Positions 8,246 through 17,539 of a stretch of 45,485 bases of DNA are shown here, piece by piece. How positions within the stretch are numbered: the stretch's first letter is position 1; every line of letters starts with the position of its first letter. The translations under genes were made by a program, and so were the position numbers. The stretch comes from Vibrio qingdaonensis (GTDB lineage: Bacteria > Pseudomonadota > Gammaproteobacteria > Enterobacterales > Vibrionaceae): contig NZ_JAKRRY010000043.1 in NCBI RefSeq assembly GCF_026191675.1, positions 1-45,485 of the forward strand, written 5' to 3'. The notes under the pieces are model-generated. The model was not told the origin of the DNA. It worked only from the letters and a program-made list of their open reading frames with translations, and searched no databases.

Positions 8246-9567
8246 AAACGGACTGCCCATAGTTGCAGTGATAAATTCGCGAAGTCACCGGCTACATGAA
8301 CCGCAATAGCAGCGGCATTCTTAAGCGCAGCCCACTCTTCACACGCTTTATCCAGTTCGAAATAGGTATAACCAGCATGATAAGGAAGTGATCGGGGTAC
8401 GACAGGCATAGGTTTAATTTCGATACCCGGAAGCTGTAAGTTAATCAAATCGCGAATATTATCAATCGAACCAATCTTCGTTTGGCTAATAAATTGCGTG
8501 TGTAAAACGTCCAAAGTAACGTCCGCTTTAACCGCAAGAATAAACGTAGTGTTATCCACTAATTTGCTATCAGTAATGGCCGCTGTGCGAATGCCATATT
8601 TTTGTTCGGTTAGTGCCAGTGGCACTGCACGTTGCTCAGACATCACACTCAGCGTCATCTTAGCGCTTTCTAATGATCTCGATAGACACGAGGTTAAATC
8701 ACCATGATTATATTTAGTGAACTCTTGAGGACGTCGAGATACAGAACAAAGGGTTGATAACTCACCTTCCGCTTGCACAAGCACGCGATACAAAGATTCA
8801 GGATGTACTCCATCAACACTCGCAAAGTGCCAAAACAAAGGCTCATAACGGTTTAATGCTTGCAAAAGCATAAAATCAGACACCGAAGAAACACCTTGTT
8901 GATCAACAACACCGAGTCGTTGCACGATAGATTCGGCTCTGTGCTTTAACATAGAAGCAAACTCTGTCGCGAATTTGCTCAAAACGACGGAAGCATGAAT
9001 ATCGACGCAGGTTGGAATGAAGCTGTCGTCTAAGATGACACTTCCATCTGGCTTTACTTCAGAAATCTTTAAAATAGGGATCGAAGTATAAGCACTTTTA
9101 TCCTCATGGTCATATTTCAAGCAAAAGCTAAGTTTACCAACAATAATACTCGCCATATCTTCAGAGTCGTAACAAGCATCAACCGCTTCTTGCGACTCCA
9201 TATTGTACCGTGCACCGTTTTGTTTTGAACCAAATAGCTCCGAGCGCTCTGAGGGTAACGGACAACATAAGTACACCACTTTGTCCGCGATAGCAGGATC
9301 GACATCTTTCACTTCTGGCAGTTCGGCTAACAAAGGTAAGTCGAATGGTGTGCGGTCTTGTAAAATCCCTTCAGCTCGAGTAATGCCTATTTTTCCAAGA
9401 ACCAACAGCTCGTTATTAATCTCTAACCGTTTAATACCCCAGTGAAGAGGAGAACTATAGGAACTCAACATATTTGACAGTTTACTTTGAGAACGATCTA
9501 ACTGTTGAAAATGCTGAGGCTTCATGAACATCCCATCTTGCCAAACAACTGGATTGTATAAAGACAT
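8242..9567 (-). CDS. tssK: TssK baseplate protein
   Basis: A 441-residue protein with the characteristic TssK opening (MSLYNPVVWQDGMFMKPQHF, where the W-x-G-M-F-x-x-PQHF motif is diagnostic). TssK trimers connect the TssF/G wedges of the baseplate to the cytoplasmic parts of TssL and TssM. The distal part contains LPGIEIKPMPVVPRSLPYHAGYTYF-like residues (about 370-395), typical of the C-terminal domain that contacts the membrane complex. It is 11 bases downstream of tssJ and overlaps tssL by four bases, so tssJ-K-L form one transcriptional unit. The length and start are those expected for the family. Confidence 0.96.
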   Translation of the reverse strand: MSLYNPVVWQDGMFMKPQHFQQLDRSQSKLSNMLSSYSSPLHWGIKRLEINNELLVLGKIGITRAEGILQDRTPFDLPLLAELPEVKDVDPAIADKVVYLCCPLPSERSELFGSKQNGARYNMESQEAVDACYDSEDMASIIVGKLSFCLKYDHEDKSAYTSIPILKISEVKPDGSVILDDSFIPTCVDIHASVVLSKFATEFASMLKHRAESIVQRLGVVDQQGVSSVSDFMLLQALNRYEPLFWHFASVDGVHPESLYRVLVQAEGELSTLCSVSRRPQEFTKYNHGDLTSCLSRSLESAKMTLSVMSEQRAVPLALTEQKYGIRTAAITDSKLVDNTTFILAVKADVTLDVLHTQFISQTKIGSIDNIRDLINLQLPGIEIKPMPVVPRSLPYHAGYTYFELDKACEEWAALKNAAAIAVHVAGDFANLSLQLWAVRL

Positions 9568-9578
9568 CTATCTATCCT

Positions 9579-10079
9579 TTAAAAGTAAACTTGTTCAATA
9601 CCGCGAGTATTATTTGATGACAATTTGCTATCTTCTAATTTAAGCCTCAGGAAGTACTCACTTTTCTCTTCAATTACTTCTACTTGACGCCATGAAGAGC
9701 CGTTTATATCTCTAAATGCGACCGAGAACCCAACCGCTCTTGTCGATGGGTCAAGCACCAGCATTTCACTGACCACATCACCTGGTTGCAATTGATATTC
9801 ATAGCGCTTTATATACTCATCCCCCAATGATGCTTTATCATTTTCAAAAAGAGCAAAAAAATCCAAACTTCGAAACAGAACGGGTGATGTCAATTCGTGC
9901 ACACGTAAGATCACTGGGGAGGATTGACCGCCCTCTCGTTGGTTGAGATTCGATGATGCTTCAATCACTAATTCAATCGATGATGTTTCAGGTGTAATAC
10001 CTGATGACTCCTTAAATTGGTCCCACATCGAGCAACCTGATAGCAATATAACCCCAATACATATGGCGACACTACGCAT
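9579..10079 (-). CDS. tssJ: TssJ outer-membrane lipoprotein of the T6SS membrane complex
   Basis: The open frame extends upstream to 10235, but the true start is ATG at 10079. It gives a textbook lipoprotein signal (MRSVAICIGVILLSGC, lipobox LSGC with the lipidated Cys at residue 16) and overlaps the stop of the FHA gene. The mature part shows the TssJ pattern: IELVIEASSNLNQREGGQSS, then VILRVHELTSP, FRSLDFFALFENDKASLG, and QLQPGDVVSEMLVLDPSTRAVGFSVAFRDI. It would sit in the inner leaflet of the outer membrane and bind the periplasmic C-terminus of TssM. The length of 166 residues is normal. Confidence 0.94.
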   Translation of the reverse strand: MRSVAICIGVILLSGCSMWDQFKESSGITPETSSIELVIEASSNLNQREGGQSSPVILRVHELTSPVLFRSLDFFALFENDKASLGDEYIKRYEYQLQPGDVVSEMLVLDPSTRAVGFSVAFRDINGSSWRQVEVIEEKSEYFLRLKLEDSKLSSNNTRGIEQVYF

Positions 10080-11556
10080 GACTTTCCTTAGTTGATTTGT
10101 TATATATTTCTTTAATTTGACCTTGCAACGAAGTCTCATGTAACTGACGTCGCTTATGTGTGTAAAACTCAGTATATTCTGACCACAACTTCGATTTTGT
10201 AGTAAATATAGAGCCTTTAACATAATCATCCTCAAATCGCATAGGATCCGTTATAGTTGATTGCTTGATGAGTAAATCACTAACTGCTTTGCTATAAATG
10301 GTTCGGTGCTTTTGAAGTTCATCTAACATTTGTTCAATCAATTCTGTAGGCGCCAGTAAATCTTGACTATTCAATATCAGCATTAGCTCAGTTAGATTCG
10401 CCTCTTGTTGTATATTTTCTGGCTCATCTTTAATCAATTCAATTTCGCGAAGTTCTTTTTGTAAGTTATCCATACATAAGCGAAGACAGGTTCCCATCTG
10501 TTTAAAAAACTCAGGTTCCTTACTAATCAAATCAGCCTCATTAATACCAAGCCCTTCGCAGAACGCCTGTGCTAAATCTTTCGTAACAACAAACTGACCT
10601 AAGTCTTGAGAACTATCATTCCCCAACTCTCCCTGAAGATTGCTCGTAATCTCTTTTTCATTATGCGGAGTGGGTTCTTGTGCTGTAGGTACAAACGGCT
10701 GCGTTACTTCTTCCCACTTTTGGCGACTGTCTTCACCAACATTAAGTTGTCTTGGTTTACTTCCTACACCTTCAAGTGATGGATGCGTTCCTTCTACTTT
10801 GCCCTTTTCGCTCGAGTAAGCATTTTGATGATGAATAAACGCTCCATCTGGTTTATCTTGATCCTGTTCTAACTGAGTTTTCAATTTTTCCATTCCCATC
10901 CAATCTTCTGGGATTAGACTCGACAACTCAATTTCAGAGTGAATACTTAGGCTATCGTCTACGATCTGGCGGCTATTATTAATCGAATTGACCTGACTGC
11001 TTTCAAGATTATTTTCATCGCTGATTAAATGGTCATCTTCGCTATGCATAGAAAACTGAAGGTGTGCGACAGGGTCATGGCTCTCGATTTCATCGAGTTT
11101 TGTTTCCATAAATATATCTTCAAGCGAGCCTACCTGAACGCTTTCTTCCACAACCACTTCACCCAGATTAACTAATGGATCCGTCGAGTCTCGTTCAGGT
11201 GCAATATCAGATGCAATATCTTGTGTCGCTACAACTTGCTCTAGGGCGATACTAATCTCGTACTGCCCCATTGATATAATATCGCCATCACAAATCGAGA
11301 CAGGTTGATTTTTTAGGATTTTGTTACCATTAACTAAAATACCATTAGTGCTAACATCACTGATATAAAATGTATCCCCGTAAACACTAATTAAACAATG
11401 AGTACCCGAAATAAACCGGTTATGGTCTATGAGAGATAAAGTACAACCAGCAGAACGACCAATTGAACCACCACTTTCAGGCATTTCAAACTGCTTAACA
11501 CCTACGTATTCTTCTGGGCACTTTGAAATAAATAGAACGAGCTGATTTAAGCGCAT
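10072..11556 (-). CDS. tagH: FHA-domain T6SS protein (TagH/Fha type)
   Basis: A 494-residue protein with an N-terminal forkhead-associated domain at about residues 20-105. GGSIGRSAGCTLSL supplies the phosphate-binding Arg/Ser, SGTHC is the S-x-x-H motif, and ISDVSTNGILVNG is the conserved D-x-S-x-N-G strand. FHA domains bind phosphothreonine, and in the Pseudomonas H1-T6SS the Fha protein is the substrate of PpkA. A Ser/Thr kinase is encoded at 24835-26826. The middle (about 120-310) is acidic, low-complexity linker. The C-terminal ~180 residues are helical (FCEGLGINEADLISKEPEFF, then a long coiled-coil-like stretch) and resemble the TagH/ImpI C-terminal region. It precedes and overlaps tssJ by eight bases. 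Confidence 0.88.
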   Translation of the reverse strand: MRLNQLVLFISKCPEEYVGVKQFEMPESGGSIGRSAGCTLSLIDHNRFISGTHCLISVYGDTFYISDVSTNGILVNGNKILKNQPVSICDGDIISMGQYEISIALEQVVATQDIASDIAPERDSTDPLVNLGEVVVEESVQVGSLEDIFMETKLDEIESHDPVAHLQFSMHSEDDHLISDENNLESSQVNSINNSRQIVDDSLSIHSEIELSSLIPEDWMGMEKLKTQLEQDQDKPDGAFIHHQNAYSSEKGKVEGTHPSLEGVGSKPRQLNVGEDSRQKWEEVTQPFVPTAQEPTPHNEKEITSNLQGELGNDSSQDLGQFVVTKDLAQAFCEGLGINEADLISKEPEFFKQMGTCLRLCMDNLQKELREIELIKDEPENIQQEANLTELMLILNSQDLLAPTELIEQMLDELQKHRTIYSKAVSDLLIKQSTITDPMRFEDDYVKGSIFTTKSKLWSEYTEFYTHKRRQLHETSLQGQIKEIYNKSTKESHA

Positions 11557-11565
11557 TATAAGCCT

Positions 11566-12168
11566 CTAGAATAAGAGTGAAACTGTCAGCTCAACACCGC
11601 CGAGGCCACTATTGTAGACAGGATGAATGTAAGACACTTGTGGAATTATTTGTAAATGCGCATCCGGGCTACTACCCAATTTGATCACACTACCTATCGT
11701 TGCTACAGCGCCCAACTCAAATTGTTCAACATCATCAAGCTGATTACCATATTTATACCCATCTTTGTCTACTTCCCATCGATTTGAGTATTGTGAAAAC
11801 CCAGCAGAAAGGCCAGCACCGATATAAGGTGTAAAGATACTCCATGAATCTAGGGCAAACTGAGGAACAACGCGAAATTCATAGTTCGTGACTTCTTGAT
11901 AAACACCATTGCTAGGTGCCTCTATTTGCTCACTCAAATAATTAAAACCTAACCACCAACGCCAACGGTTGTTATTTTTATCGATAGGACGAGTATGAAC
12001 GATTCCATAACGTAAAGAATCCTTTTGACCGCTAGAACCTTGATCGTATTCCATACTTTCAATTGCTAGCATATTCACTGAAATGCCATATCGTTCGCCT
12101 TTCGCAACCGCAAAAGATGAAAACAGGCACACAACTGAAATCAGCCCGACATTAATTGGTTTTAGCAT
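11566..12168 (-). CDS. Small outer-membrane beta-barrel protein, T6SS-linked
   Basis: A 200-residue protein with a signal peptide (hydrophobic LISVVCLFSSFAVA, cleavage probably after AVA near residue 22). It then has alternating strands rich in aromatic and glycine residues: RWRWWLGFNYLSEQ, YEFRVVPQFALDSW, FTPYIGAGLSAGFSQYS, ELGAVATIGSVIKLG. It ends VELTVSLLF, a C-terminal Phe beta-signal typical of BAM substrates, and probably forms an eight-stranded barrel. A strong Shine-Dalgarno (AGAGGA) precedes the ATG. It is the first gene of the minus-strand FHA-tssJ-K-L operon, nine bases ahead of the FHA gene. Its T6SS role is unknown; helping the tail cross the outer membrane is a guess from position. 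Confidence 0.65.
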   Translation of the reverse strand: MLKPINVGLISVVCLFSSFAVAKGERYGISVNMLAIESMEYDQGSSGQKDSLRYGIVHTRPIDKNNNRWRWWLGFNYLSEQIEAPSNGVYQEVTNYEFRVVPQFALDSWSIFTPYIGAGLSAGFSQYSNRWEVDKDGYKYGNQLDDVEQFELGAVATIGSVIKLGSSPDAHLQIIPQVSYIHPVYNSGLGGVELTVSLLF

Positions 12169-12675
12169 TTACTTCCTCTAGGTCGTTCCCCTGGTACAAT
12201 TTGGAGGAAAGATAACAAGTATCTCTTTTTTTTCAACCCGCTAATAACCACCTCGAACAAATAAGTCAAATTACCTAACAATAAATGTCAAATACCTACT
12301 GATATGAACATTGTAATCTTCTCTTCATTACGAAAATAAGGATGACGTACCGTAATCAACTCGTAAGCCAACATTTCAGGAAAGCTCTTCAAACAACACA
12401 GGATTCGCCTGGTAAAGAAAATTCACTAATATTTAGAACCAAAAAATGATATCTTCGTTCCACTTTCTCATACTTTTTATCCACTGCAAAAATAGACAAG
12501 TGTCGATATATAATTCTAATTTATTCTGGACTCACAAATTATTACACTCATAAATTTATTTATAAATCAATATAAAATCCAAAACTGAGATTAGCATCAC
12601 AATTAATTGAATTTAATTGTTAGCCGAGTTTATAGTTATTTAATTTTATTTTTTTGCCGATAGAATTCATCAAAT

Positions 12676-12710
12676 AAAAATCACTAAAAATCACTAAAAA
12701 TCACTAAAAA
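12676..12710. repeat. Phased A-tract tandem repeat (10-bp period)
   Basis: Three perfect copies of TCACTAAAAA occupy 12681-12710, preceded by another AAAAA at 12676-12680. This gives four A5 tracts exactly 10 bp apart, close to one helical turn, which is the classic arrangement for intrinsically curved DNA. It lies about 65-100 bases upstream of the TssA-like gene. It may help promoter bending or nucleate H-NS; that is an inference. Confidence 0.8.
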
Positions 12711-12717
12711 TATCGCG

Positions 12718-12737
12718 CATTCTGAATATGCAGAATG
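12718..12737. promoter_or_regulatory. 20-bp near-perfect dyad, candidate operator
   Basis: CATTCTGAATATGCAGAATG is an inverted repeat with 7-bp perfect arms (CATTCTG/CAGAATG), an ATAT centre and only one mismatched pair (positions 8 and 13). It sits 40-60 bases upstream of the ATG at 12777 and just after the phased A-tracts. The spacing (CTG-N6-CAG) excludes a standard LexA box. The Lrp/AsnC regulator encoded in the same operon is one possible ligand, but nothing in the sequence proves it. Confidence 0.45.
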
Positions 12738-12776
12738 ACAAAATTATAAATAAGAACTCAGTTGGAACCAACATTC

Positions 12777-14096
12777 ATGATTTTTACCGACTTCGCAAGA
12801 AGACCTATCGACGAAACTTTGCCCAGCGGGATCAACCCAAACAATTTGGAAGAGTTCAACGAAATAAAGCAACAAATAAACAACCTAAATAAGGTAACTG
12901 GTCGCACTTCGTGGAAATTAGTCCAAACATTATCGAAGAAAATCCTCGTATCACATAGCAAGGATTTTCGGTGCAGCTGCTACTACACCGTTGCAGCTAA
13001 TCAGAATGAAGGGCTAAAAGGCTTAGTTGAGGGGTTAAGCTCGCTACTCGATCTTTGCGTTGTTTACTGGTTTAGTGCTTTTCCAGAACACTCAAAATCA
13101 AACGCTCGGATTAGTGCCATTGAATGGATGGTAGAAAACATAGAAAAACGAATTCAGAAAAAAAATGTGACCCAAGATGACCTTCCTTTAATTGAAGCTA
13201 GCCATCAGCTTTGCATTCGTATTGAAGAAGAATTACGCCTCCATTATGGTATTAAAGCACCTTCACTAGGTAGAATCCATCGCATTTTAAAACGTTGGAT
13301 AGAGGACCTGAAAGAACGCAAGATTCGAGATATTGCGATATTAGAACAAAGCAAAAAAAAACCCGTTCACTCAGTTCCGGTTATATCGCCCCCTGTTGGA
13401 GTAAGTATCGACATCCCTTCGAGTGCATCCAAACAGCCGCAAGAGGAAGCAAAGCTTAACCCTAGTAAACACGCATCTGGACGACTGGCAATCTATTCAA
13501 TGATAGGGATTATAGTAATAGCGTTAGTCTCTCATTTTGCTCATAAACAGCACACCTATTTATCGCTCGAAAATCAAATCGCGCACGCGTCCATAACTGA
13601 ACTCAAACCTGTATTAGACTCGTTAGGTTACGACAATCATATCTATTCTAGCGACTTGAGAAGCGCTGTTGTTAAACGGCTTGACTTACTGCTTACAGAT
13701 TGGGCTTCCGACCCGATAAAAGTCAGTGAGGTAAACACTATCTCTGCGCTCACGGAACAATTAATTGTACTTTACCCTGACTCATCATCAGCACGACTTC
13801 TACACGAAAGTTTCACTCGTCAGCGGATTAAATTTGAATCAGATTTTCAAACATTACTTAATCGCTTTACATCTGCAAGAACCACATTTGCCAACGTTAA
13901 AATAAACAATTCTGACTCCGATTCGGCTAAAGCATACGAGTATAGCAACTCTTTATTCCCGCTTCTGGGTCGAATTGAATACGCAGAAAAAAACGCAAAA
14001 CAAGATGAGCTTGACCGCTCTATCTTAATTCTCAATACGTACTTATATAAACTTAATCAATTACAAGCGTCTATTGGCGTACAGAAAAACAACTAA
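12777..14096 (+). CDS. vasL: Membrane-anchored TssA-like protein (ImpA_N domain, VasL type)
   Basis: The frame can begin at TTG 12762, but ATG at 12777 (MIFTDFARRPIDETLPSG) is preferred, with GGAA nine bases before it. Residues ~5-130 form the ImpA N-terminal domain found in TssA-family proteins (RPIDETLPSGINPN, SKDFRCSCYYTVAANQNEG, ARISAIEWMVENI). A linker follows, then a single TM segment (LAIYSMIGIIVIALVSHFA) near residue 235-255, and a C-terminal helical region. The architecture of ImpA_N, TM and no TssA core matches the VasL family of Vibrio. Related membrane TssA-like proteins act on sheath assembly or arrest at the distal end. The soluble TssA is separate, at 23273-24832. It is cotranscribed with tssM 21 bases downstream. 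Confidence 0.78.
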   Translation: MIFTDFARRPIDETLPSGINPNNLEEFNEIKQQINNLNKVTGRTSWKLVQTLSKKILVSHSKDFRCSCYYTVAANQNEGLKGLVEGLSSLLDLCVVYWFSAFPEHSKSNARISAIEWMVENIEKRIQKKNVTQDDLPLIEASHQLCIRIEEELRLHYGIKAPSLGRIHRILKRWIEDLKERKIRDIAILEQSKKKPVHSVPVISPPVGVSIDIPSSASKQPQEEAKLNPSKHASGRLAIYSMIGIIVIALVSHFAHKQHTYLSLENQIAHASITELKPVLDSLGYDNHIYSSDLRSAVVKRLDLLLTDWASDPIKVSEVNTISALTEQLIVLYPDSSSARLLHESFTRQRIKFESDFQTLLNRFTSARTTFANVKINNSDSDSAKAYEYSNSLFPLLGRIEYAEKNAKQDELDRSILILNTYLYKLNQLQASIGVQKNN

Positions 14097-14117
14097 TCAA
14101 AATAGAAACCAAGGCTT

Positions 14118-17100
14118 ATGTTCAAACACAAACTCTTTAGAAACCCAGTGATTGTTTCCAGCGCTGTGGCAGTGCTGTTATCAGCACTCATCATCGCCAT
14201 TTATATTATCTGGTTAGATAACTCTCAAAAACCTTATCTTTGGCTTGGTTTAGGTGCTATTGCTTTCTTATACGCAATTTTTCAAATTACTCTTTGGTTC
14301 AAAAAGAGGAACGGCACCTCAACTCAAAAGTTGGAGACTGAAGATGAAGCGCTTGCGATGGTGATTAAACCACTTCTTGACAGCGCAAGGAAAAAGCCTA
14401 TTTATCTGTTGATTGGCAATAAAGGGTCGGGCCGAAGCCAATTTTTAACCAACTCTAACGCCATTAAACCAATAGACAAAAATCGCACAGCGAAGAACGA
14501 TTTCTTCGAATGGTACGAATCAGATCATGCCGTTTACATCAAACCTGATCACCGTTTGGTATTCCAAGATATATCAAGCAGTGATGAGTCATTATGGAAT
14601 AGGTTGATTGAAGAGATAATACGTCATAGACCAAGAAAGCCTTTTGCTGGGTGCCTGCTTTTTATCGACTTCGAATGTCTTATCGTTTCTGAACCTGAAC
14701 AGCTCGATTATATTCAAAGTGCATTACTCGAACGCCTTAAGTCTATTAATGACAAAACTTCTTCAGCGCTTCCTGTGTACCTCATGATGTCTAAACTAGA
14801 TAAACTAGAAGGCTTTAAGGAATACATACATTTCAGCTCTTTGAAAACAAACGTGGAGTTTCTATCTATTCCTCTTAAAGACGCGAAAGGCGTTATCACT
14901 GAGTATTATAATGATAGTTACCGTAACCTAGTTAAGGTGATGGAAGTTAACGCTCTGGACTCTTCCGCTCACTCTAATGACGTTAGCGAGAAACAAGCCA
15001 TTCTCTCTTTCCCTAAGCAATTCGAATTGTGCCAAGCGGAGATCAGTTTAATTGTAGAGCGAATTTGCCAAGTAAACACCGGATCATATTCACTAGATTT
15101 AAGAGAGATTTTCTTTAATTCGAGTCTTCAAGGGGGGAGGAAGTACAACTTACTTGCTAAAAGTTGCAGTAGCTATTTTAATTTGCCAATTATTGCTTCT
15201 GAGCACACACAGTTAGCCGAAACGCCCTACTTCACTCGATTCCTTATTGACGCAAAAATATTGCCAGAAAGTGACTTTGCTGGTGAAAATAAAACTCACC
15301 TTCGCTTAATTCAAAAGCAAAGCCGACTTGCCTTTTCACTGTGCTTTGTTTTACTTGTAGCAAGTGGATACTTCTTTGCTACAACACTTGATAGCAACCT
15401 TCGCGTAATCAATCAATTAATCGGCATTGAAAATAAAGAACAGGTAACCCAAGAGCAAATTGAGTTTACTAAGCTACTCGTGCAAGCCAATGATACCGTT
15501 CAACCTTCGTATAACGCCTGGCTCACTGGAACGAAAGCACTCGACCAAGAACTAGTGTCGATGAATGTAAGTCGTTTAGATAAAAGTACCAAAATTGCAT
15601 ATCAAGCGTTACTTAATGAAGTATCTCAAAAGTTAATGCCAGTAATTGAGAAAGGCTACCGAATTCAATTAACTCAAAATCAAGATGAAGTTCACCGTGC
15701 TTTGCCACTCTTAAAAGGGTATTTAATGCTTAAAGACCCATCTAAGCGTGATCTGCAGTTTCTTCGTCAACAAACACTCGCTACCTTAACTGACTTGAGC
15801 GACCAACCTGAAGTCATTAATGAAGCAATGAACTACTTAGACGCGTATTTCCGAACCAAGTTTGAGCCAGTCCCAATTAATATGGACATAGTGCGTGCGA
15901 CGCGTCGAAACTTACTTGCAAACTCCAATGTTGATCTTGTTTATGCAAGTCTATTGCAGCAAGCTCATAGTATTGACTTAGGTAGGTTAGACCTAAGTCG
16001 TGTCGTCGGATTCGATTTCAATAATGTGTTCACCGATTCTCAAGAAAATGACCGCTTGATCATCGATAAAATCTACACATCCACAGGATTCAGTACCTTT
16101 TATCGTCCGCGAGTCGATCTCATGTCTCAGCAAGTGATCAGCGATAACTGGGTTCTTGGCTTATCAAATCACGTTATCCCAACACCACAAGAGCAAGAAG
16201 CATTTAAAGCTGATGTACGTAAAAAATATACCGATGATTACATTAGTTACTGGAGGAACGCCCTCAGTGAACTAAAAGTACGCCGTTATAACGATGTGGG
16301 GCAATTAACGAACGCCATTGACCTTATTTCAGGACCATCATCACCGATGACAACAATCCTCAAACAAGTTTATACCAACACTCAGTTTTCTCCAGTAGGA
16401 GAAAACAGCGCTCTTTTGTCACAAGTTAACCCTAAATTGCAAGAGGTCGTTGATACTGCATCAGCAATAACAGAGGAAGTCGTTAAACCAGACTACTTAC
16501 TGGTAAAAAGAGTGGAACAAGCCTTTTACTTGTTAAACCAATTACAGATTAGTGAAACTCCTAATTCACCTACTCCGTGGGACGAAACGATTGCTGCACT
16601 CAGTCAAGTACGCACCTACATGAAGAATATTGCAGATGCTCCAGACCCTCAGATGGCAGCTCTTTCTGCAGCTCAACACCGAATGAACAGTACTGACACC
16701 GATCCAATCATTCGATTAAAGCAAATCGCTCAAAAGTCACCTGAACCCGTAAAAAGCTGGCTCCTAGGCATTGTAAACCAAAGCTGGTCTGTCATGATCG
16801 CAGAATCGTCTAAGGGAATACAAACGCTGTGGTACAGTAATATTTATACTAAATTTAAAGATTTGGGACTTAATAAATACCCATTCAACCTGACATCAAG
16901 TGAAGAGATTTCCCTTGAAGACTTTGAATTGTTATTTGCTACAGGTGGGTTACTCGATTCCTTTATTCAGAAAAACTTCGCGCCCTTTTACGACACAAAC
17001 TTGTGGCAACCAAAAGAAGTTGAAGGTCAAACGATGCCACTATCTCCAGAACTTCTTGTTCAGTTAAGAAATTATAATGTCATTCGAGACACTCTAATCA

Positions 17101-17510
17101 ACAAAAACACCAACAGAGTAAGCATCCCATTTAGCGCTAAAGTCCTCGATCTTGACTCAAGTGCCATTCGTGCACGCGTTAATATCGCCGACGTCGATAT
17201 TAGTTACTATCACGGACCTAGTAGAATTCGTGAACTTCAATGGCCTCCTCAAAATGGGGATTTTAATATCAGCATTACAATCCAAGATGTAACAGATGAA
17301 GGCAAACAGCACGTATTAAGTAAGAGTGGTCAATGGGCTATATATCGCCTGTTCGGTGATTCAACACTAACAAACACTCATAACGGCAGTTTCATCAGCG
17401 ACATCAAGGTTTCGGGTAGAGATTTGAGCCTACGTATCACCCCTCTTACCCAAAAAAATCCGTTTACTCTAGCGGAACTTTACAATTTCACACTTCCAGA
17501 AACTATATAA
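14118..17510 (+). CDS. tssM: TssM (IcmF/VasK) inner-membrane protein of the T6SS membrane complex
   Basis: A 1130-residue protein. Two N-terminal TM segments (residues ~11-32 and 40-61), a cytoplasmic NTPase-like domain, a third TM at ~402-421 (AFSLCFVLLVASGYFFATTL), then the long periplasmic region that contacts TssJ. The C-terminal portion has the expected IcmF-associated pattern (SGQWAIYRLFGDSTLT, FISDIKVSGRDLSLRITPLTQKNPF). The Walker A position reads GNKGSGRS (100-107), with Arg in place of the catalytic Lys, so ATP/GTP hydrolysis is doubtful. Walker A is not conserved in every TssM. Length and layout are normal. It lies between the TssA-like gene and an Lrp-type regulator. Confidence 0.96.
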   Translation: MFKHKLFRNPVIVSSAVAVLLSALIIAIYIIWLDNSQKPYLWLGLGAIAFLYAIFQITLWFKKRNGTSTQKLETEDEALAMVIKPLLDSARKKPIYLLIGNKGSGRSQFLTNSNAIKPIDKNRTAKNDFFEWYESDHAVYIKPDHRLVFQDISSSDESLWNRLIEEIIRHRPRKPFAGCLLFIDFECLIVSEPEQLDYIQSALLERLKSINDKTSSALPVYLMMSKLDKLEGFKEYIHFSSLKTNVEFLSIPLKDAKGVITEYYNDSYRNLVKVMEVNALDSSAHSNDVSEKQAILSFPKQFELCQAEISLIVERICQVNTGSYSLDLREIFFNSSLQGGRKYNLLAKSCSSYFNLPIIASEHTQLAETPYFTRFLIDAKILPESDFAGENKTHLRLIQKQSRLAFSLCFVLLVASGYFFATTLDSNLRVINQLIGIENKEQVTQEQIEFTKLLVQANDTVQPSYNAWLTGTKALDQELVSMNVSRLDKSTKIAYQALLNEVSQKLMPVIEKGYRIQLTQNQDEVHRALPLLKGYLMLKDPSKRDLQFLRQQTLATLTDLSDQPEVINEAMNYLDAYFRTKFEPVPINMDIVRATRRNLLANSNVDLVYASLLQQAHSIDLGRLDLSRVVGFDFNNVFTDSQENDRLIIDKIYTSTGFSTFYRPRVDLMSQQVISDNWVLGLSNHVIPTPQEQEAFKADVRKKYTDDYISYWRNALSELKVRRYNDVGQLTNAIDLISGPSSPMTTILKQVYTNTQFSPVGENSALLSQVNPKLQEVVDTASAITEEVVKPDYLLVKRVEQAFYLLNQLQISETPNSPTPWDETIAALSQVRTYMKNIADAPDPQMAALSAAQHRMNSTDTDPIIRLKQIAQKSPEPVKSWLLGIVNQSWSVMIAESSKGIQTLWYSNIYTKFKDLGLNKYPFNLTSSEEISLEDFELLFATGGLLDSFIQKNFAPFYDTNLWQPKEVEGQTMPLSPELLVQLRNYNVIRDTLINKNTNRVSIPFSAKVLDLDSSAIRARVNIADVDISYYHGPSRIRELQWPPQNGDFNISITIQDVTDEGKQHVLSKSGQWAIYRLFGDSTLTNTHNGSFISDIKVSGRDLSLRITPLTQKNPFTLAELYNFTLPETI

Positions 17511-17539
17511 AAACAAAAAAACAACAAGGCAGAAAACAC

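Larger units (their letters stand above)
12169..12776. other. AT-rich divergent promoter region
   Basis: About 600 bases separate the divergent barrel-protein and TssA-like operons. There are no convincing ORFs. The right half (12530-12720) is extremely AT-rich and holds phased A-tracts (12676-12710) and a 20-bp dyad (12718-12737). A weak sigma-54-like match on the minus strand (12355-12370, TGGC with TTG at the right spacing but a poor -12 box) is not called as a promoter. Such AT-rich, curved DNA is a typical H-NS target in Vibrio T6SS loci, but binding is inferred only. Confidence 0.7.

Noticed and set aside
9579..10235. A 218-residue version of tssJ with a 52-residue N-terminal extension
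   Set aside because: The extension lies within the FHA coding sequence, and the internal ATG at 10079 yields a perfect lipoprotein signal with normal TssJ length.
12681..12710. TCACTAAAAA triplicate considered as a CRISPR or iteron array
   Set aside because: The units are 10 bp with no spacers and no replication gene is nearby; phased A-tracts explain it better.
12718..12737. Dyad read as a LexA (SOS) box
   Set aside because: The CTG and CAG half sites are six bases apart, not ten, and the centre does not fit.
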